Assembly (NCBI RefSeq): GCF_001514305.1
Contig: NZ_KQ949122.1
Coordinates: forward strand, 1-64,000
Origin: Streptomyces dysideae
GTDB taxonomy: Bacteria; Actinomycetota; Actinomycetes; Streptomycetales; Streptomycetaceae
Length of the DNA: 64,000 nucleotides
Reading direction: 5' to 3'
Position numbers and translations under genes: made by a program. This document shows, one piece after another, positions 16,879 through 25,903 of the stretch. Position 1 is the stretch's first letter. Each line of letters opens with the position of its first letter. The notes beneath the pieces were generated by a model. The model was not told the DNA's origin. It worked only from the letters and a program-made list of their open reading frames with translations, and ran no database searches.

Positions 16879-19464
16879 CTAGCCGACGACGCGGCCCAGT
16901 TCGATGCGGTCGATGTTCGGTGCCCAGGCGCTCGCGTTCCCGAACGTCACCTTGTTGGAGCCCGCCTTCAGGTCGACGGGGACGCCTTGCGTCCAGTAGT
17001 CGTCCCAGCTCCAGGTGTTCTTGAAGGTGACCTTCCGGGGCGCCGCGGTCCCGACCGTGATGTCCGCCGTACGGGACATGATGTCCGTGTTGTAGGCGTG
17101 GCCGTTGTCGCGCCGGTCGTTGTGGGCGTAGTGGACGACCAGGACGTAGCGGCCGGACCGGGGTGCGTCCACCGTGAACTCGGCGGTGCTGGCGGCGCTG
17201 TTGCCGAGCCACCCGATGTAGGACCCGGCGGAGGCGTGCGCGGAGTCGACGAGTTGGGCGCCGACCGCGAGGGTGGCCGCGGCGCCCTCGTAGGAGAGCG
17301 TGCCGGCGGTCGAGCCGGCGCCGGAGACGTCGAGGGAGCGGACGGCGGCCTGCTGGGCGGTCGTCGCGACGCGGTTGTTGCCCGCGACGAGGTAGAGCCG
17401 CAGGGGCCGGCCGGGCGCCGCCGTGACCGTCTCCCCGTGCAGGGCGAGCCGCACCGGCGCCGTGGCCTGGGACACGACCGTGTAGTAGCCGTCGCGCGGG
17501 GCGTAGACGTCGAAGACCGCCTTGTCGCCGGAGCGCAGGACGAGGGCGCCGGTCCCGACCCCGGCCGAGGAGGTGTAGTCGTAGGACGGCCGGCCGCTGA
17601 TGTCGGCGAGCGTGGCCTCGTACCGGGCGGCGGGCTCGGCGGTGCGGGCGGTCAGGTCGACGCGGTCGAGGGTGACCTCGGCGTCGCCCTTGGCGAGGGT
17701 CAGTGTGTGGGTGCCGGCCGGCAGATCGAGGCTGACGTCCTTCTTGGCGCGGTAGGTCCAGTTCTCGGTGGAGGGGTAGGTCACCGTGACCGGGGTGCCT
17801 CCGTCGACCGACAGCTTCTGGGTGGCCGGGGTGCCGGACTGGTTGCCGTAGAGAATCGCCAGGTCGTAGGTGCCCGCCTCAGGGACCGTCACCGTGAAGT
17901 CGACCTTGCTGGTGGCGGTGTTGAGCGAGCCGACGTCCTTGGTGCCGGAGGCCGCGTAGCCGTTGGCGTTGCTCACCGTGCCCTGGGTGTAGACCCGGCC
18001 GCCGGTGATGGCGGCTTCCTCGGCCTCGTACGACGCCGACCAGGGGACGGAGGCGGCGGCCGGAGTGCCGGAGCCGCCGGGGGTGAGGACGATCCGGTAC
18101 GCCGCCATCTTGTGCAGGCCCCGCAGCGGGACGCTCACCGTGCCGTCGTCCGCGACCTGGACCTTCGTACGCGCGAGGACCCGGGGCGTCGCGTGCTGCC
18201 CCTCGTATCCGGACCAGGCGGCCTCGGCGACGGTCGCGGTGACCGTACGGCCGAAGAGGGACCGTGAGACGTTCTGGACCACGACGTCGGAGTCACCGGC
18301 CGAGCCGCCCAGCAGGACCTGGGCCTGGCGGCGCGAGGCATCGAGGGAGGCGAGGCCCTGGAGGGTGTCGATGGTGTTGGCCTGCGGCGGGGTCACCTTG
18401 ACGGTGTTGCCGGTCATCCCGGCGTACCAGCGGAAGAACCACCAGCCGCCGTTGGGGATGTTGGACCGGACGACGTTGCCGTCCATGTTGCCGGCGGCGT
18501 CCCAGTAGGCCTGGTTGGCGTACACCTTGTTCCGCTCGAACATCGACACCCACTGCACGAGCTGCCCGGGGACGGACAGGTCACGGCGGTTGGCGTACTC
18601 GTCGATGTTGATCTTCAGCGGGGCTATGCCCAACTCCCGCTCGACCGAACGGTAGTTGTCGTAGTGCCCCTGGAAGTCCCGCAGCGAGCCGGAGCCCAGC
18701 TCGTGCCAGGTCATCACCTGCGGCAGGACGTTCTCACGCTTGGCGAAGGCGAGGAAGTCGGTCAACAGGCGGGTGTGGTAGGCGGCTTCGTTGGGACCGG
18801 CGATCCTGGCATCCGGGTCGATCGCGCGGATCCGCTCGTACACCGTCTTCCAGTCCTTGAAGAACCGGTCCCGGTTGGCCTCGTACTGGGCCTGGTCGGA
18901 GACGCCGAGCTGGTACCAGATCTGGTCGGGCTCATTGAACGGGATGTAGACGAAACGGTCGCTGTTCGGGTCGGCCGACACCTCCTTGACGATCTTGTCG
19001 ACCTTGGGGAGGTAGTCGTCGATGCCGAGGTCCTCGTAGGGCCACTTGGCGTAGATGTCCTGCATCATGACGTTGATCTCGCCGCCGCCGTTGCGGAAGA
19101 ACGACTTGGAGACCGAGAGCGCGTCGCCGTTGGGGTGCTGGGCGCCGCCCTCCGGCTTCTGCGAGATGCTGGTGATCTTCAGGGGTGCCAGGGCGGCGTC
19201 GCTGGGCACGCCGTCGTCGCTGAGGCCGTAGAGGGCGCCGTTGGCGCCGAGCATCACCGGGCCCTCGGAGGCGGCGAGGTCTACGGTGAGGCGCTGTGGG
19301 ATGGGGGCACCTCCCGCTCGAGCGAAGCCGAGAGTGGGGGAGGCTGCCGCTGGTCCCGCCGCGGGGAGGGTGACTGCCATGGTGGCTGCTCCAAGTAGGG
19401 CTGTGATCAGGGCGGTTCTGGTGCGGGATCTGGTGCGGGTGGGGGTGCGGGTGGGGGTGGTCAC
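16879..19464 (-). CDS. Secreted clan GH-A glycosidase with CBM35-like modules
   Basis: 861 aa from GTG 19464, preceded by GGAGG nine bases upstream and 16 bases after the permease stop, so it is the last gene of the transporter operon. Signal peptide over residues ~10-45 (TALITALLGAATMAVTLP). The barrel shows an acid/base motif YIPFNEPDQIWYQ and a nucleophile motif KINIDEYANR, as in GH39-like clan-A families. Beta-sandwich modules of CBM35 type follow: SYEAEEAAITGG to DRVDLTA, and another at the C-terminus (SYIGWLGNSAASTAEFTV to NIDRIELG). The substrate is not recognised; an alpha-galactosidase and LacI gene in the cluster suggest a galactose-bearing plant glycan. A 42-base micro-repeat is inserted in frame (FARAGGAPI, codons for 19301-19342). 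Confidence 0.75.
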   Translation of the reverse strand: MTTPTRTPTRTRSRTRTALITALLGAATMAVTLPAAGPAAASPTLGFARAGGAPIPQRLTVDLAASEGPVMLGANGALYGLSDDGVPSDAALAPLKITSISQKPEGGAQHPNGDALSVSKSFFRNGGGEINVMMQDIYAKWPYEDLGIDDYLPKVDKIVKEVSADPNSDRFVYIPFNEPDQIWYQLGVSDQAQYEANRDRFFKDWKTVYERIRAIDPDARIAGPNEAAYHTRLLTDFLAFAKRENVLPQVMTWHELGSGSLRDFQGHYDNYRSVERELGIAPLKINIDEYANRRDLSVPGQLVQWVSMFERNKVYANQAYWDAAGNMDGNVVRSNIPNGGWWFFRWYAGMTGNTVKVTPPQANTIDTLQGLASLDASRRQAQVLLGGSAGDSDVVVQNVSRSLFGRTVTATVAEAAWSGYEGQHATPRVLARTKVQVADDGTVSVPLRGLHKMAAYRIVLTPGGSGTPAAASVPWSASYEAEEAAITGGRVYTQGTVSNANGYAASGTKDVGSLNTATSKVDFTVTVPEAGTYDLAILYGNQSGTPATQKLSVDGGTPVTVTYPSTENWTYRAKKDVSLDLPAGTHTLTLAKGDAEVTLDRVDLTARTAEPAARYEATLADISGRPSYDYTSSAGVGTGALVLRSGDKAVFDVYAPRDGYYTVVSQATAPVRLALHGETVTAAPGRPLRLYLVAGNNRVATTAQQAAVRSLDVSGAGSTAGTLSYEGAAATLAVGAQLVDSAHASAGSYIGWLGNSAASTAEFTVDAPRSGRYVLVVHYAHNDRRDNGHAYNTDIMSRTADITVGTAAPRKVTFKNTWSWDDYWTQGVPVDLKAGSNKVTFGNASAWAPNIDRIELGRVVG
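19301..19342. repeat. In-frame micro-repeat, copy A
   Basis: A 42-base unit built from ATGGGGG, CTCCCGCTCGAGCGAAGC and GAGAGTGGGGGAG. The same unit, diverged, lies inside the GH36 gene at 23872-23912 in the other orientation. It adds 14 codons just after the signal peptide of the secreted glycosidase. Confidence 0.65.
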
Positions 19465-19480
19465 GCTGCTGGACCTCCGG

Positions 19481-20311
19481 TTATTTGACGGCTCCACTGG
19501 TGATTCCGGACACGATCTTTCGCTGGCCGACGAGGAACACGGCGACCATCGGCAGGCTCATCACCACGACGTACGCGAAGACGAGATGCCAGTTGTTGAG
19601 GTAGAGCTGGGCGCTGGCGACCTGGTAGAGATTCAGCGGGAGGGTCGCCCGGTCTCCGCCGCCGAGGATGAAGAAGGCGTAGAAGATGTCGCTCCAGGCG
19701 TAGAGCATCACCATGATCGTCGCGGTGGCGATGACAGGCCTGAGCAGCGGGAGGACGATCCGCAGGAAGATGCGGGCCGGTTTCGCGCCGTCGATGCGCG
19801 CGGCCTCCTCCAGCTCCATGGGGATGGCGCGGATGAAGCCGGTCATGAAGAAGATCGACGTGGAGAGGTACATCCCGGTGTAGACGGCGATCATGCCCGG
19901 CCGGGTGTTCGCGAGCCCGAGCTGCCGCAGCTCCATGACGATGGTGATGACGGCGGGCGGCAGCAGCAGTCCGCTGATGCACAGCGCGTACGCCGCCGAG
20001 ACCAGCTTGGACTTGCGGCGGGCGAAGACCCAGGCGGCGCCGGCCCCGAGGAGCAGGACGAGGACGACGGAAGGCACCACGACGAGCAGGGAGTTGACGA
20101 AGCCGCGCAGCATCTCCCCCTGGCTGACCGCGTCTTCGTAGTTGCTGCCGGGCTGCCAGTGCCGCGGCAGGTCGAGGTTGGGTTTGATGGCCTCCGCCTG
20201 CGGCTTGGCGGAGGTGACGGCGACCAGCCACAGCGGTACGCCGACGGCCAGACCTGCGAGGAGGAGGACAAGGGCAGGACGGCCGTACCGCCATGCAACG
20301 GCCGGGTTCAC
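19481..20311 (-). CDS. CUT1 sugar ABC transporter permease (MalG type)
   Basis: 276 aa; GTG 20311 overlaps the previous permease stop as GTGA. Six membrane segments, beginning PALVLLLAGLAVGVPLWLVAVTS, and the EAA loop EEAARIDGAKPARIFLRIVLP that docks the ATPase. Inner-membrane partner of the 20308-21231 permease. No ATPase gene lies in the operon; streptomycete CUT1 systems usually share MsiK encoded elsewhere. Confidence 0.92.
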   Translation of the reverse strand: MNPAVAWRYGRPALVLLLAGLAVGVPLWLVAVTSAKPQAEAIKPNLDLPRHWQPGSNYEDAVSQGEMLRGFVNSLLVVVPSVVLVLLLGAGAAWVFARRKSKLVSAAYALCISGLLLPPAVITIVMELRQLGLANTRPGMIAVYTGMYLSTSIFFMTGFIRAIPMELEEAARIDGAKPARIFLRIVLPLLRPVIATATIMVMLYAWSDIFYAFFILGGGDRATLPLNLYQVASAQLYLNNWHLVFAYVVVMSLPMVAVFLVGQRKIVSGITSGAVK

Positions 20312-21231
20312 AGCAGCTGCTCCCTTCGCCGCAGGCCGACGACCAGCGGGATCGCGACGGCGACCACCACCAGGAAGAGGACGAGGCTCATCGCGGAGGC
20401 CTGGGCGTACAGGCCCTGGCCGAAGATCCGGAACATGTAGATGTTGAAGACCTCCGTGGAGGCCGCGGGGCCGCCGCCGGTCGTGGCCTGCACGATGTCG
20501 AAGGTGTTCATCGAGCCGATCAGCGCGGTGGTGACGTTGAAGGTGACGGCGGGCGCGAGCATCGGCCGGCGCACCGACCAGAAGGTCCGCCACGGCCCGG
20601 CGCCGTCGCACTTCGAGGCCTCCAGCATCTCGCCGGGAATGCCCTTCAGCCCCGCCAGATAGATCAGCATCGACAGGCCCATCCACTTCCAGCCGTGGAT
20701 GAGGGTGACCACGACCAGCGTCCAGGTAGTCGAGCCCAGCCACGGAATGTCCGTGCCGAGCACCGAGTTGAGGGCGCCGTCCTGGTCGAGGAGTGCCTGG
20801 AAGACGTAACCGGTGGCGAGCGCGGAGATGAGCACCGGCAGGAAGAAGACGGCGCGGAAGAACCGGTTGAAGCGGGTGTCGGACTCCAGCAGCAGCGCCA
20901 GCACCAGCCCGAAGCCGTTCTGGAACAGCGCCGCCAGCAGGGCGTACAGCAGGGTCGTGCGGATCGCGCGGAGCAGGGAGCCGTCGTCGGCGATGGTCCT
21001 GAAGTTGTCGAGGCCGGTGAAGGCGATGTCCGCGTGGTAGGAGGACCAGTTGGTGAACGGGTAGTAGAAGTTGAGCAGGTTGGGCACCAGGAAGAAGCCC
21101 GCGAAGACGACGATCGCGGGGAGCGCGAACCACCAGGGGTGGTGAACGGCGGCGCGGGGCAGTCGGCCCACGCCCTTCGGTGCGCCCTGCGCGGACGGCT
21201 GCTTTCGCGTACGTACGACCGTGTCCGCCAT
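20308..21231 (-). CDS. CUT1 sugar ABC transporter permease (MalF type)
   Basis: 307 aa from ATG 21231, two bases after the binding-protein stop. Membrane segments include WFALPAIVVFAGFFLVPNLLNF and FLVVVAVAIPLVVGL at the ends; the EAA loop reads EASKCDGAGPWRTFWSVRRP. It couples to the downstream permease and the 21234-22562 lipoprotein. The substrate is unknown but operon mates include a CBM-bearing glycosidase. Confidence 0.92.
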   Translation of the reverse strand: MADTVVRTRKQPSAQGAPKGVGRLPRAAVHHPWWFALPAIVVFAGFFLVPNLLNFYYPFTNWSSYHADIAFTGLDNFRTIADDGSLLRAIRTTLLYALLAALFQNGFGLVLALLLESDTRFNRFFRAVFFLPVLISALATGYVFQALLDQDGALNSVLGTDIPWLGSTTWTLVVVTLIHGWKWMGLSMLIYLAGLKGIPGEMLEASKCDGAGPWRTFWSVRRPMLAPAVTFNVTTALIGSMNTFDIVQATTGGGPAASTEVFNIYMFRIFGQGLYAQASAMSLVLFLVVVAVAIPLVVGLRRREQLL

Positions 21232-21233
21232 CG

Positions 21234-22562
21234 CTAGAACCCGGACGCGCCCTGGGCCTTGGCCACCTGCGCGAACTGGTCCTGGATCGCCTGCGCGACC
21301 TGCTGCGGGCTCTTCTTTCCGTAGATCATGTCGGCGAGGTAGAGGTGCGTGTCGGGGGCGACGATCGCCTTGGCCTGGAAGACGCCGATGGCCGTGGGCA
21401 GGGCCTCGACCTGGTCCTTGGAGGCCTGCGGCAGCCCGTCGGGGGTGGGCACGGACGGCTGCACGGACGGGATCTTCATCGCCTTGATGTAGTCGGCGTA
21501 GTTCGGGCCGAGCCAGAAGGCGAGGAACTGCCGGGCGGCGTTCTGCCGCTTCTCGTCGCCGGTCTTGAAGGCGACGACGCCGTTGGTCTGGTCGGGCGAG
21601 TACATGCCGGTCGCGGTGGAGTTGGCGACCGGGAACCAGCCGATCTTCTCGTCGATCTCGGCGGTGGAGTACTTGGCCTGCAACTGGCTCTGGAAGGAGG
21701 TGACGTTGAGGACCATGCCGGCCTCGCCCTTCCACAGTGCGTCGGCCTGTCCGGTGAAGGTGCCCGTGCGGTAGTTCTTCTGGGCGAGTCCGGCGTCGAG
21801 CAACTTCTCCTTGTACTTCTTGACCGCGGCGACCACAACCGGGTCGGTCCACTTCTCCTTGTTGTGGTTCAGCCCGTCCCACCACTGCTTGTCGAGGTCG
21901 GTGAGCTGGACCTGCATCTGCCACTGCAGGGGCCACTTGTCGCCGCCGGCCTCGTAGAAGCCGGCCGCGTCGGTCTTGTCCGTGACGGTGCGGCCGAGGG
22001 CCAGGAGATCGTCGTACGACTTGGGGAAGTCCTGCTCGCTCAGCCCGGCCTGCTTGAAGACGTCCTTGTTGTAGTAGACGCCGAGCATGGCGGGGCTGGT
22101 GACGATCGCCGCGTACCGCTTGCCGTCGATCATGCCGAGGGACTTCTCGGTGTCGCCGAGCCGATCCTCCCACTCCTCCCCGTCGAGGGTGAGGAGGTTC
22201 TGCTGCGGCTGGATGAACGGCAGCGTGGAGATGGACGGCTGCCAGAACATCAGGTCGGGGCGGTCGCCGGAGGCGAGCTTGGTGGGCACGTTCTGCTCGT
22301 AGAGGTCCGGGATGGCCTGGGTCTCCACCTCGGCGCCGGTGGCCTTCTCGAAGGCGTCGATGACCCGCTTGGGTGCGTTGACCGTGTTCTGCGCGGTCCA
22401 CATGGTCAACTTCACGCCGTCGAGACGGGCGGTCGGGTTCACGGCCGTCTGCTGGGCGTCATCCGCGCCGGAGTCACCGGCGGTGGGGTCGCTGCACGCG
22501 GTGGCGGCCAGGGCGGAGATGCATATCAGGGCCAGCGCGGGGAGAGCTCTTCTCTTCGTCAT
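21234..22562 (-). CDS. Sugar ABC transporter solute-binding lipoprotein
   Basis: 442 aa from ATG 22562. Signal peptide LPALALICISALAATAC with a lipobox cysteine near residue 21, then a family-1 binding-protein fold (VKLTMWTAQNTVNAPKRVIDAF at the start, conserved GRTVTDKTDAAGFYEAGGDKW in the middle). It is anchored outside the membrane and delivers an oligosaccharide to the two permeases. It begins 56 bases downstream of the LacI stop, so it may be co-transcribed with and controlled by that regulator. Confidence 0.92.
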   Translation of the reverse strand: MTKRRALPALALICISALAATACSDPTAGDSGADDAQQTAVNPTARLDGVKLTMWTAQNTVNAPKRVIDAFEKATGAEVETQAIPDLYEQNVPTKLASGDRPDLMFWQPSISTLPFIQPQQNLLTLDGEEWEDRLGDTEKSLGMIDGKRYAAIVTSPAMLGVYYNKDVFKQAGLSEQDFPKSYDDLLALGRTVTDKTDAAGFYEAGGDKWPLQWQMQVQLTDLDKQWWDGLNHNKEKWTDPVVVAAVKKYKEKLLDAGLAQKNYRTGTFTGQADALWKGEAGMVLNVTSFQSQLQAKYSTAEIDEKIGWFPVANSTATGMYSPDQTNGVVAFKTGDEKRQNAARQFLAFWLGPNYADYIKAMKIPSVQPSVPTPDGLPQASKDQVEALPTAIGVFQAKAIVAPDTHLYLADMIYGKKSPQQVAQAIQDQFAQVAKAQGASGF

Positions 22563-22618
22563 CACGTATCCCAAGTGCCTTTCGCGGACGGGTGGTTCAG
22601 GACGGCGGTGCCGAGATC

Positions 22619-23656
22619 TCAGTCGTGGGCGGGCGGCGGCCCCGAGCTCTCCCGCACCACCAGTTCCGGTACCGAGACGGGGTGCGGGGCGATCCGCGCG
22701 GACTCCTCCAGCACCCCGTGCAGCAGGGCGAACGCCGACCGTCCGAGGCCGGTGAAGTCGAGGCGTACGGTCGTCAGCGACGGGGTCAGATAGGCGGAGT
22801 GCGGGGCGTCGTCGAACCCGGCCACGCTGACCTCGCCCGGGACGGACCGGCCGGACTCGTGCAGGGCGCGCAGCACCCCGAGCGCCAGGTCGTCGTTGCC
22901 GCACAGGATCGCCGTGACGGCCGGGTCCTTGGCCAGCCTGCGGCCCGCCGCATGACCGCCCGCCGGGCCCCAACTCCCCTGCACGGGACGGGGTTCCGGG
23001 GCTCCGGCCTCCTTCAGCGCCTGCCGCCAGCCGGTGGTGCGGGCGCTGGTGCGCCGGGTGCTGGACGGGATGGCGACGTAGTGCACGGTCTCGTGGCCGA
23101 GGGCGAGCAGATGCCGGGTCGCCTGGTAGGCGGCCTCGCGGTCGTCGGCCCACACCCAGGGGTGGCCGGGGTCGGGCGGGGTCGCGGGGGTCTCGACCAC
23201 GCCGACGACCGGCAGCTCGGCGGGGACGGCACCCAACGCCCGTACACCGGCCGGATCGTAGGCGATCACGATCAGTCCGCCGCCCGCGTCGGCGGCCCGC
23301 TGCACCTCGGCGGCGACCGCGGCCTCGTCGGCCGACTCGAGGACGCCTATCCCGACGGCGTAGCTCGCGGCGCGGGCGGCCTCCTCGATGCCCTGGAGGA
23401 TCGAGGCGTAGCCGTAGTGGGTGGTGTTGGCGGTGAGCACGGTCACGGCCCGGGTACGGCCGCTGGCCAGGGCGAGCGCGGTGGCGTTGCGGCGGAAGCC
23501 CAGCTCGTCGATGGCGGCGAGCACCCGTTCCCGGGTGGACGGCTTGACGCTGGGATGGCCGTTGATCACCCGGGAGACGGTCTGGTAGGAGACCCCGGCC
23601 GCCGTCGCGACGTCCCTGATGCTCGCCGGGCGCCTTGTGTGACCGGTCACATTCAT
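22619..23656 (-). CDS. LacI-family transcriptional regulator
   Basis: 345 aa from ATG 23656. Helix-turn-helix SIRDVATAAGVSYQTVSRVI (residues ~10-30), hinge LGFRRNATALALASG and a ligand-binding domain with the C-terminal TVRLDFTGLGRSAF. The longer open frame to 23788 adds sequence that overlaps the operators, so ATG 23656 is preferred. One of two copies of TGTGACCGGTCACA lies over codons 2-6 and encodes the VTGH of the N-terminus; the second lies just upstream of the start. It probably represses itself, the divergent GH36 gene and the downstream transporter operon. Confidence 0.9.
   Translation of the reverse strand: MNVTGHTRRPASIRDVATAAGVSYQTVSRVINGHPSVKPSTRERVLAAIDELGFRRNATALALASGRTRAVTVLTANTTHYGYASILQGIEEAARAASYAVGIGVLESADEAAVAAEVQRAADAGGGLIVIAYDPAGVRALGAVPAELPVVGVVETPATPPDPGHPWVWADDREAAYQATRHLLALGHETVHYVAIPSSTRRTSARTTGWRQALKEAGAPEPRPVQGSWGPAGGHAAGRRLAKDPAVTAILCGNDDLALGVLRALHESGRSVPGEVSVAGFDDAPHSAYLTPSLTTVRLDFTGLGRSAFALLHGVLEESARIAPHPVSVPELVVRESSGPPPAHD
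23638..23651. promoter_or_regulatory. LacI operator (TGTGACCGGTCACA), site inside lacI codons 2-6
   Basis: Perfect 14-bp palindrome starting right after the lacI start codon on the minus strand. Centre-to-centre distance to the next copy is 27 bases. Confidence 0.75.
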
Positions 23657-23664
23657 GCCAGGAT

Positions 23665-23678
23665 TGTGACCGGTCACA
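23665..23678. promoter_or_regulatory. LacI operator (TGTGACCGGTCACA), intergenic site
   Basis: Second identical perfect palindrome, 9 bases upstream of the lacI ATG and 61 bases upstream of the GH36 start. Placed to control both divergent genes. Confidence 0.8.
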
Positions 23679-23739
23679 CAGGGGCCGTCAAGAGACCGTA
23701 ACGATGGATTCACTCGGCTGACCCAGATGGAGGAACACA

Positions 23740-25893
23740 TTGACCGGTACGGCGGATTCGGCGCGTATGGCCTCCAACCACCCGGCATTCGGGTTCAGTT
23801 GGGGGCATTCGGCACTGGAGGCCGAGTTCGCGACCGCCTCGGACGGGACCCTGCGACTGGTACGGCTGGCGCTCCCCCACTCTCAACTTCGTTCGAGCGG
23901 GGGGACCCCCATCGGTGACCCGGAATCCGCTGACCTCGAATCCGCCCTACCCCTCGTCGAGTTGACGGCCCTCGGCCATGGCAGCGGCTGGTCGGGCCCG
24001 CGTTTCACGGGCACGGCCTTCGGTTCGCGGCTGAGATACCGGGATCACCGCAGCGGCTCGGAGTCGCTGACCGTCGAACTCCACGACCCGGTGACCGGAT
24101 TGACGGCGTTCGTCGAGCTGTCCTCCCCCACCGGCCTGCCCGTCCTCCGCTCCCGAGTCCGGCTCCGCAACGACGGTACCGAACCTCTCGTCGTCCAGTC
24201 GGTCAGCAGTCTGCTGCTCGGCGGGCTGCCGTCGCCGGACGCGCTGGACGTGCACCGGGCCCGCAACGACTGGCTCGCGGAGTGCCGTTGGTACGCCGAG
24301 CCGCTGCGCGCCGCCGTCGCCGACATCAGCAGGGACGTCCACCAGCACGACAGCCGGGCCGCCCTCGTCCTCGCCGGGCGCGGCAGCTGGTCCAGCGACG
24401 GTCATCTGCCGATGGGGGCGCTGGTGGAGCGGGGCGGCGGACGGGCCTGGGCGTGGCAGGTGGAGTCCCCGGCCGGCTGGCGCTGGGACCTGGGCGAACG
24501 CGGCCACGGTACGTATCTGGCGCTGAACGGTCCCAGGGACGCGGAGCACCAGTGGCGGGTACGGCTGGCTCCGGGTGCGGAGCACACCACCGTGCCGGCC
24601 GCCCTGGCTCTCGGCTCCGGGCTCGACGAGGCGATGGGCGCCCTGACCTCGTACCGGCGTGCCGTGCGCCGCCCACACCCGGACCACTCGGCCCTCCCCG
24701 TGGTCTTCAACGACTACATGAACACGCTGATGGGCGACCCGACGACGGAGAAGCTGCTGCCGTTGATCGACGCGGCGGCCGAGGCGGGCGCGGAGTACTT
24801 CTGCATCGACTCGGGCTGGTACGACGACGACACCGAGGGCTGGTGGGACAGCGTCGGCGAGTGGCTGCCGTCGCCGCGCCGCTTTCCCGACGGCGGTATC
24901 CAGGCGGTCCTGGAGCGGATCCGGGAGCGCGGGATGGTGCCCGGGCTGTGGCTGGAGCCGGAGGTGGTGGGCGTACGCAGTCCGGTCGCGTCGGCGCTGC
25001 CGCCGGAGGCCTTCTTCCAGCGGGACGGTGTCCGTCTCGCCGAGCAGGGCCGCCACCAGCTCGACCTGCGGCACCCGGCCGCCCGCGCGCACCTCGACAA
25101 GGCGGTGGACCGGATCGTCGGCGACTGGGGCGTCGGCTATCTCAAGCTGGACTACAACGTCGTGATCGACCCCGGCACCTGCGCTCCCGGCGACCTCGCC
25201 CCGGGCGCCGGTCTGCTCGGCCACGCGCAGGCCTACCTGGACTGGCTGTCCGACGTGCTGGACCGCCACCCGGGCCTGGTGATCGAGAACTGCGCCTCCG
25301 GCGGCATGCGGATGGACGGCGCCACCCTGGCCGTCGCCCAGCTCCAGTCCACCAGCGACCAGCAGGACCCCCTGCGCTACCCGCCCATCGCCGCGTCCGC
25401 GCCCACGGCGGTGCCGCCGGAGCAGGGTGCCGTCTGGGCGTACCCGCAGCCGGAGTTCGAGGACGACCTGATCACCTTCACCCTGGGCGGGGCGCTGCTC
25501 GGCCGGATCCATCTCTCCGGCCATCTCAACCGCATGTCCGGGCAGCAACTCGCCCTCGTACGGGACGCCGTGGACACGTACAAGGCGATCCGCGGGGATC
25601 TCGCCCGGGCCGTCCCCTTCTGGCCGCTGGGCCTGCCCGGATGGACGGACGAGTGGCTGGCGCTGGGCATGCGGGTGCCGGACGGGCCGTCGTACGTGTC
25701 GGTGTGGCGGCGCGACGGAGAGAGCGAACTGCGGTTGCCGGTACGGCACTTGGCGGGGCGTAGGGCCGCGGCGATGGTCCTGCACCCGTCCGCCCCGTCC
25801 GCCGGCGCGGCGATCTGGGACGGGGACGCCCTGCGGGTGTCGCTGCCGCACGCGCCGGGCGCGCTGCTGATCCGGCTCACTGCGGGCGAGTAA
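23740..25893 (+). CDS. GH36 alpha-galactosidase
   Basis: 717 aa from TTG 23740, with GGAGG six bases upstream. An N-terminal beta-sandwich precedes the barrel. The motif YFCIDSGWYDDDTEGWWDSVGEW, the nucleophile D471 in LKLDYN and the acid/base D526 in CASGGMRMD are typical of bacterial GH36. It hydrolyses alpha-galactosides such as raffinose-type sugars and galactomannan fragments. No signal peptide, so it acts on imported oligosaccharide. Divergent from a LacI gene whose operators sit in the shared promoter. A 41-base micro-repeat inside codons 45-58 adds a LPHSQLRSSGG stretch near the N-terminus, absent from the core fold. Confidence 0.92.
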   Translation: MTGTADSARMASNHPAFGFSWGHSALEAEFATASDGTLRLVRLALPHSQLRSSGGTPIGDPESADLESALPLVELTALGHGSGWSGPRFTGTAFGSRLRYRDHRSGSESLTVELHDPVTGLTAFVELSSPTGLPVLRSRVRLRNDGTEPLVVQSVSSLLLGGLPSPDALDVHRARNDWLAECRWYAEPLRAAVADISRDVHQHDSRAALVLAGRGSWSSDGHLPMGALVERGGGRAWAWQVESPAGWRWDLGERGHGTYLALNGPRDAEHQWRVRLAPGAEHTTVPAALALGSGLDEAMGALTSYRRAVRRPHPDHSALPVVFNDYMNTLMGDPTTEKLLPLIDAAAEAGAEYFCIDSGWYDDDTEGWWDSVGEWLPSPRRFPDGGIQAVLERIRERGMVPGLWLEPEVVGVRSPVASALPPEAFFQRDGVRLAEQGRHQLDLRHPAARAHLDKAVDRIVGDWGVGYLKLDYNVVIDPGTCAPGDLAPGAGLLGHAQAYLDWLSDVLDRHPGLVIENCASGGMRMDGATLAVAQLQSTSDQQDPLRYPPIAASAPTAVPPEQGAVWAYPQPEFEDDLITFTLGGALLGRIHLSGHLNRMSGQQLALVRDAVDTYKAIRGDLARAVPFWPLGLPGWTDEWLALGMRVPDGPSYVSVWRRDGESELRLPVRHLAGRRAAAMVLHPSAPSAGAAIWDGDALRVSLPHAPGALLIRLTAGE
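23872..23912. repeat. In-coding micro-repeat, copy B
   Basis: 41 bases, reverse complement of a diverged copy A (19301-19342), sharing CTCCCCCACTCTC, CTTCG.TCGAGCGGG and CCCCCAT. It lies within the GH36 coding region without breaking the frame. Confidence 0.65.
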
Positions 25894-25903
25894 GGGAGCG
25901 GTT

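Noticed and set aside
19481..22562. Missing ATPase gene in the sugar transporter operons seen as a deletion
   Set aside because: Streptomycete CUT1 importers normally share MsiK from elsewhere in the chromosome, so absence is expected in both operons.
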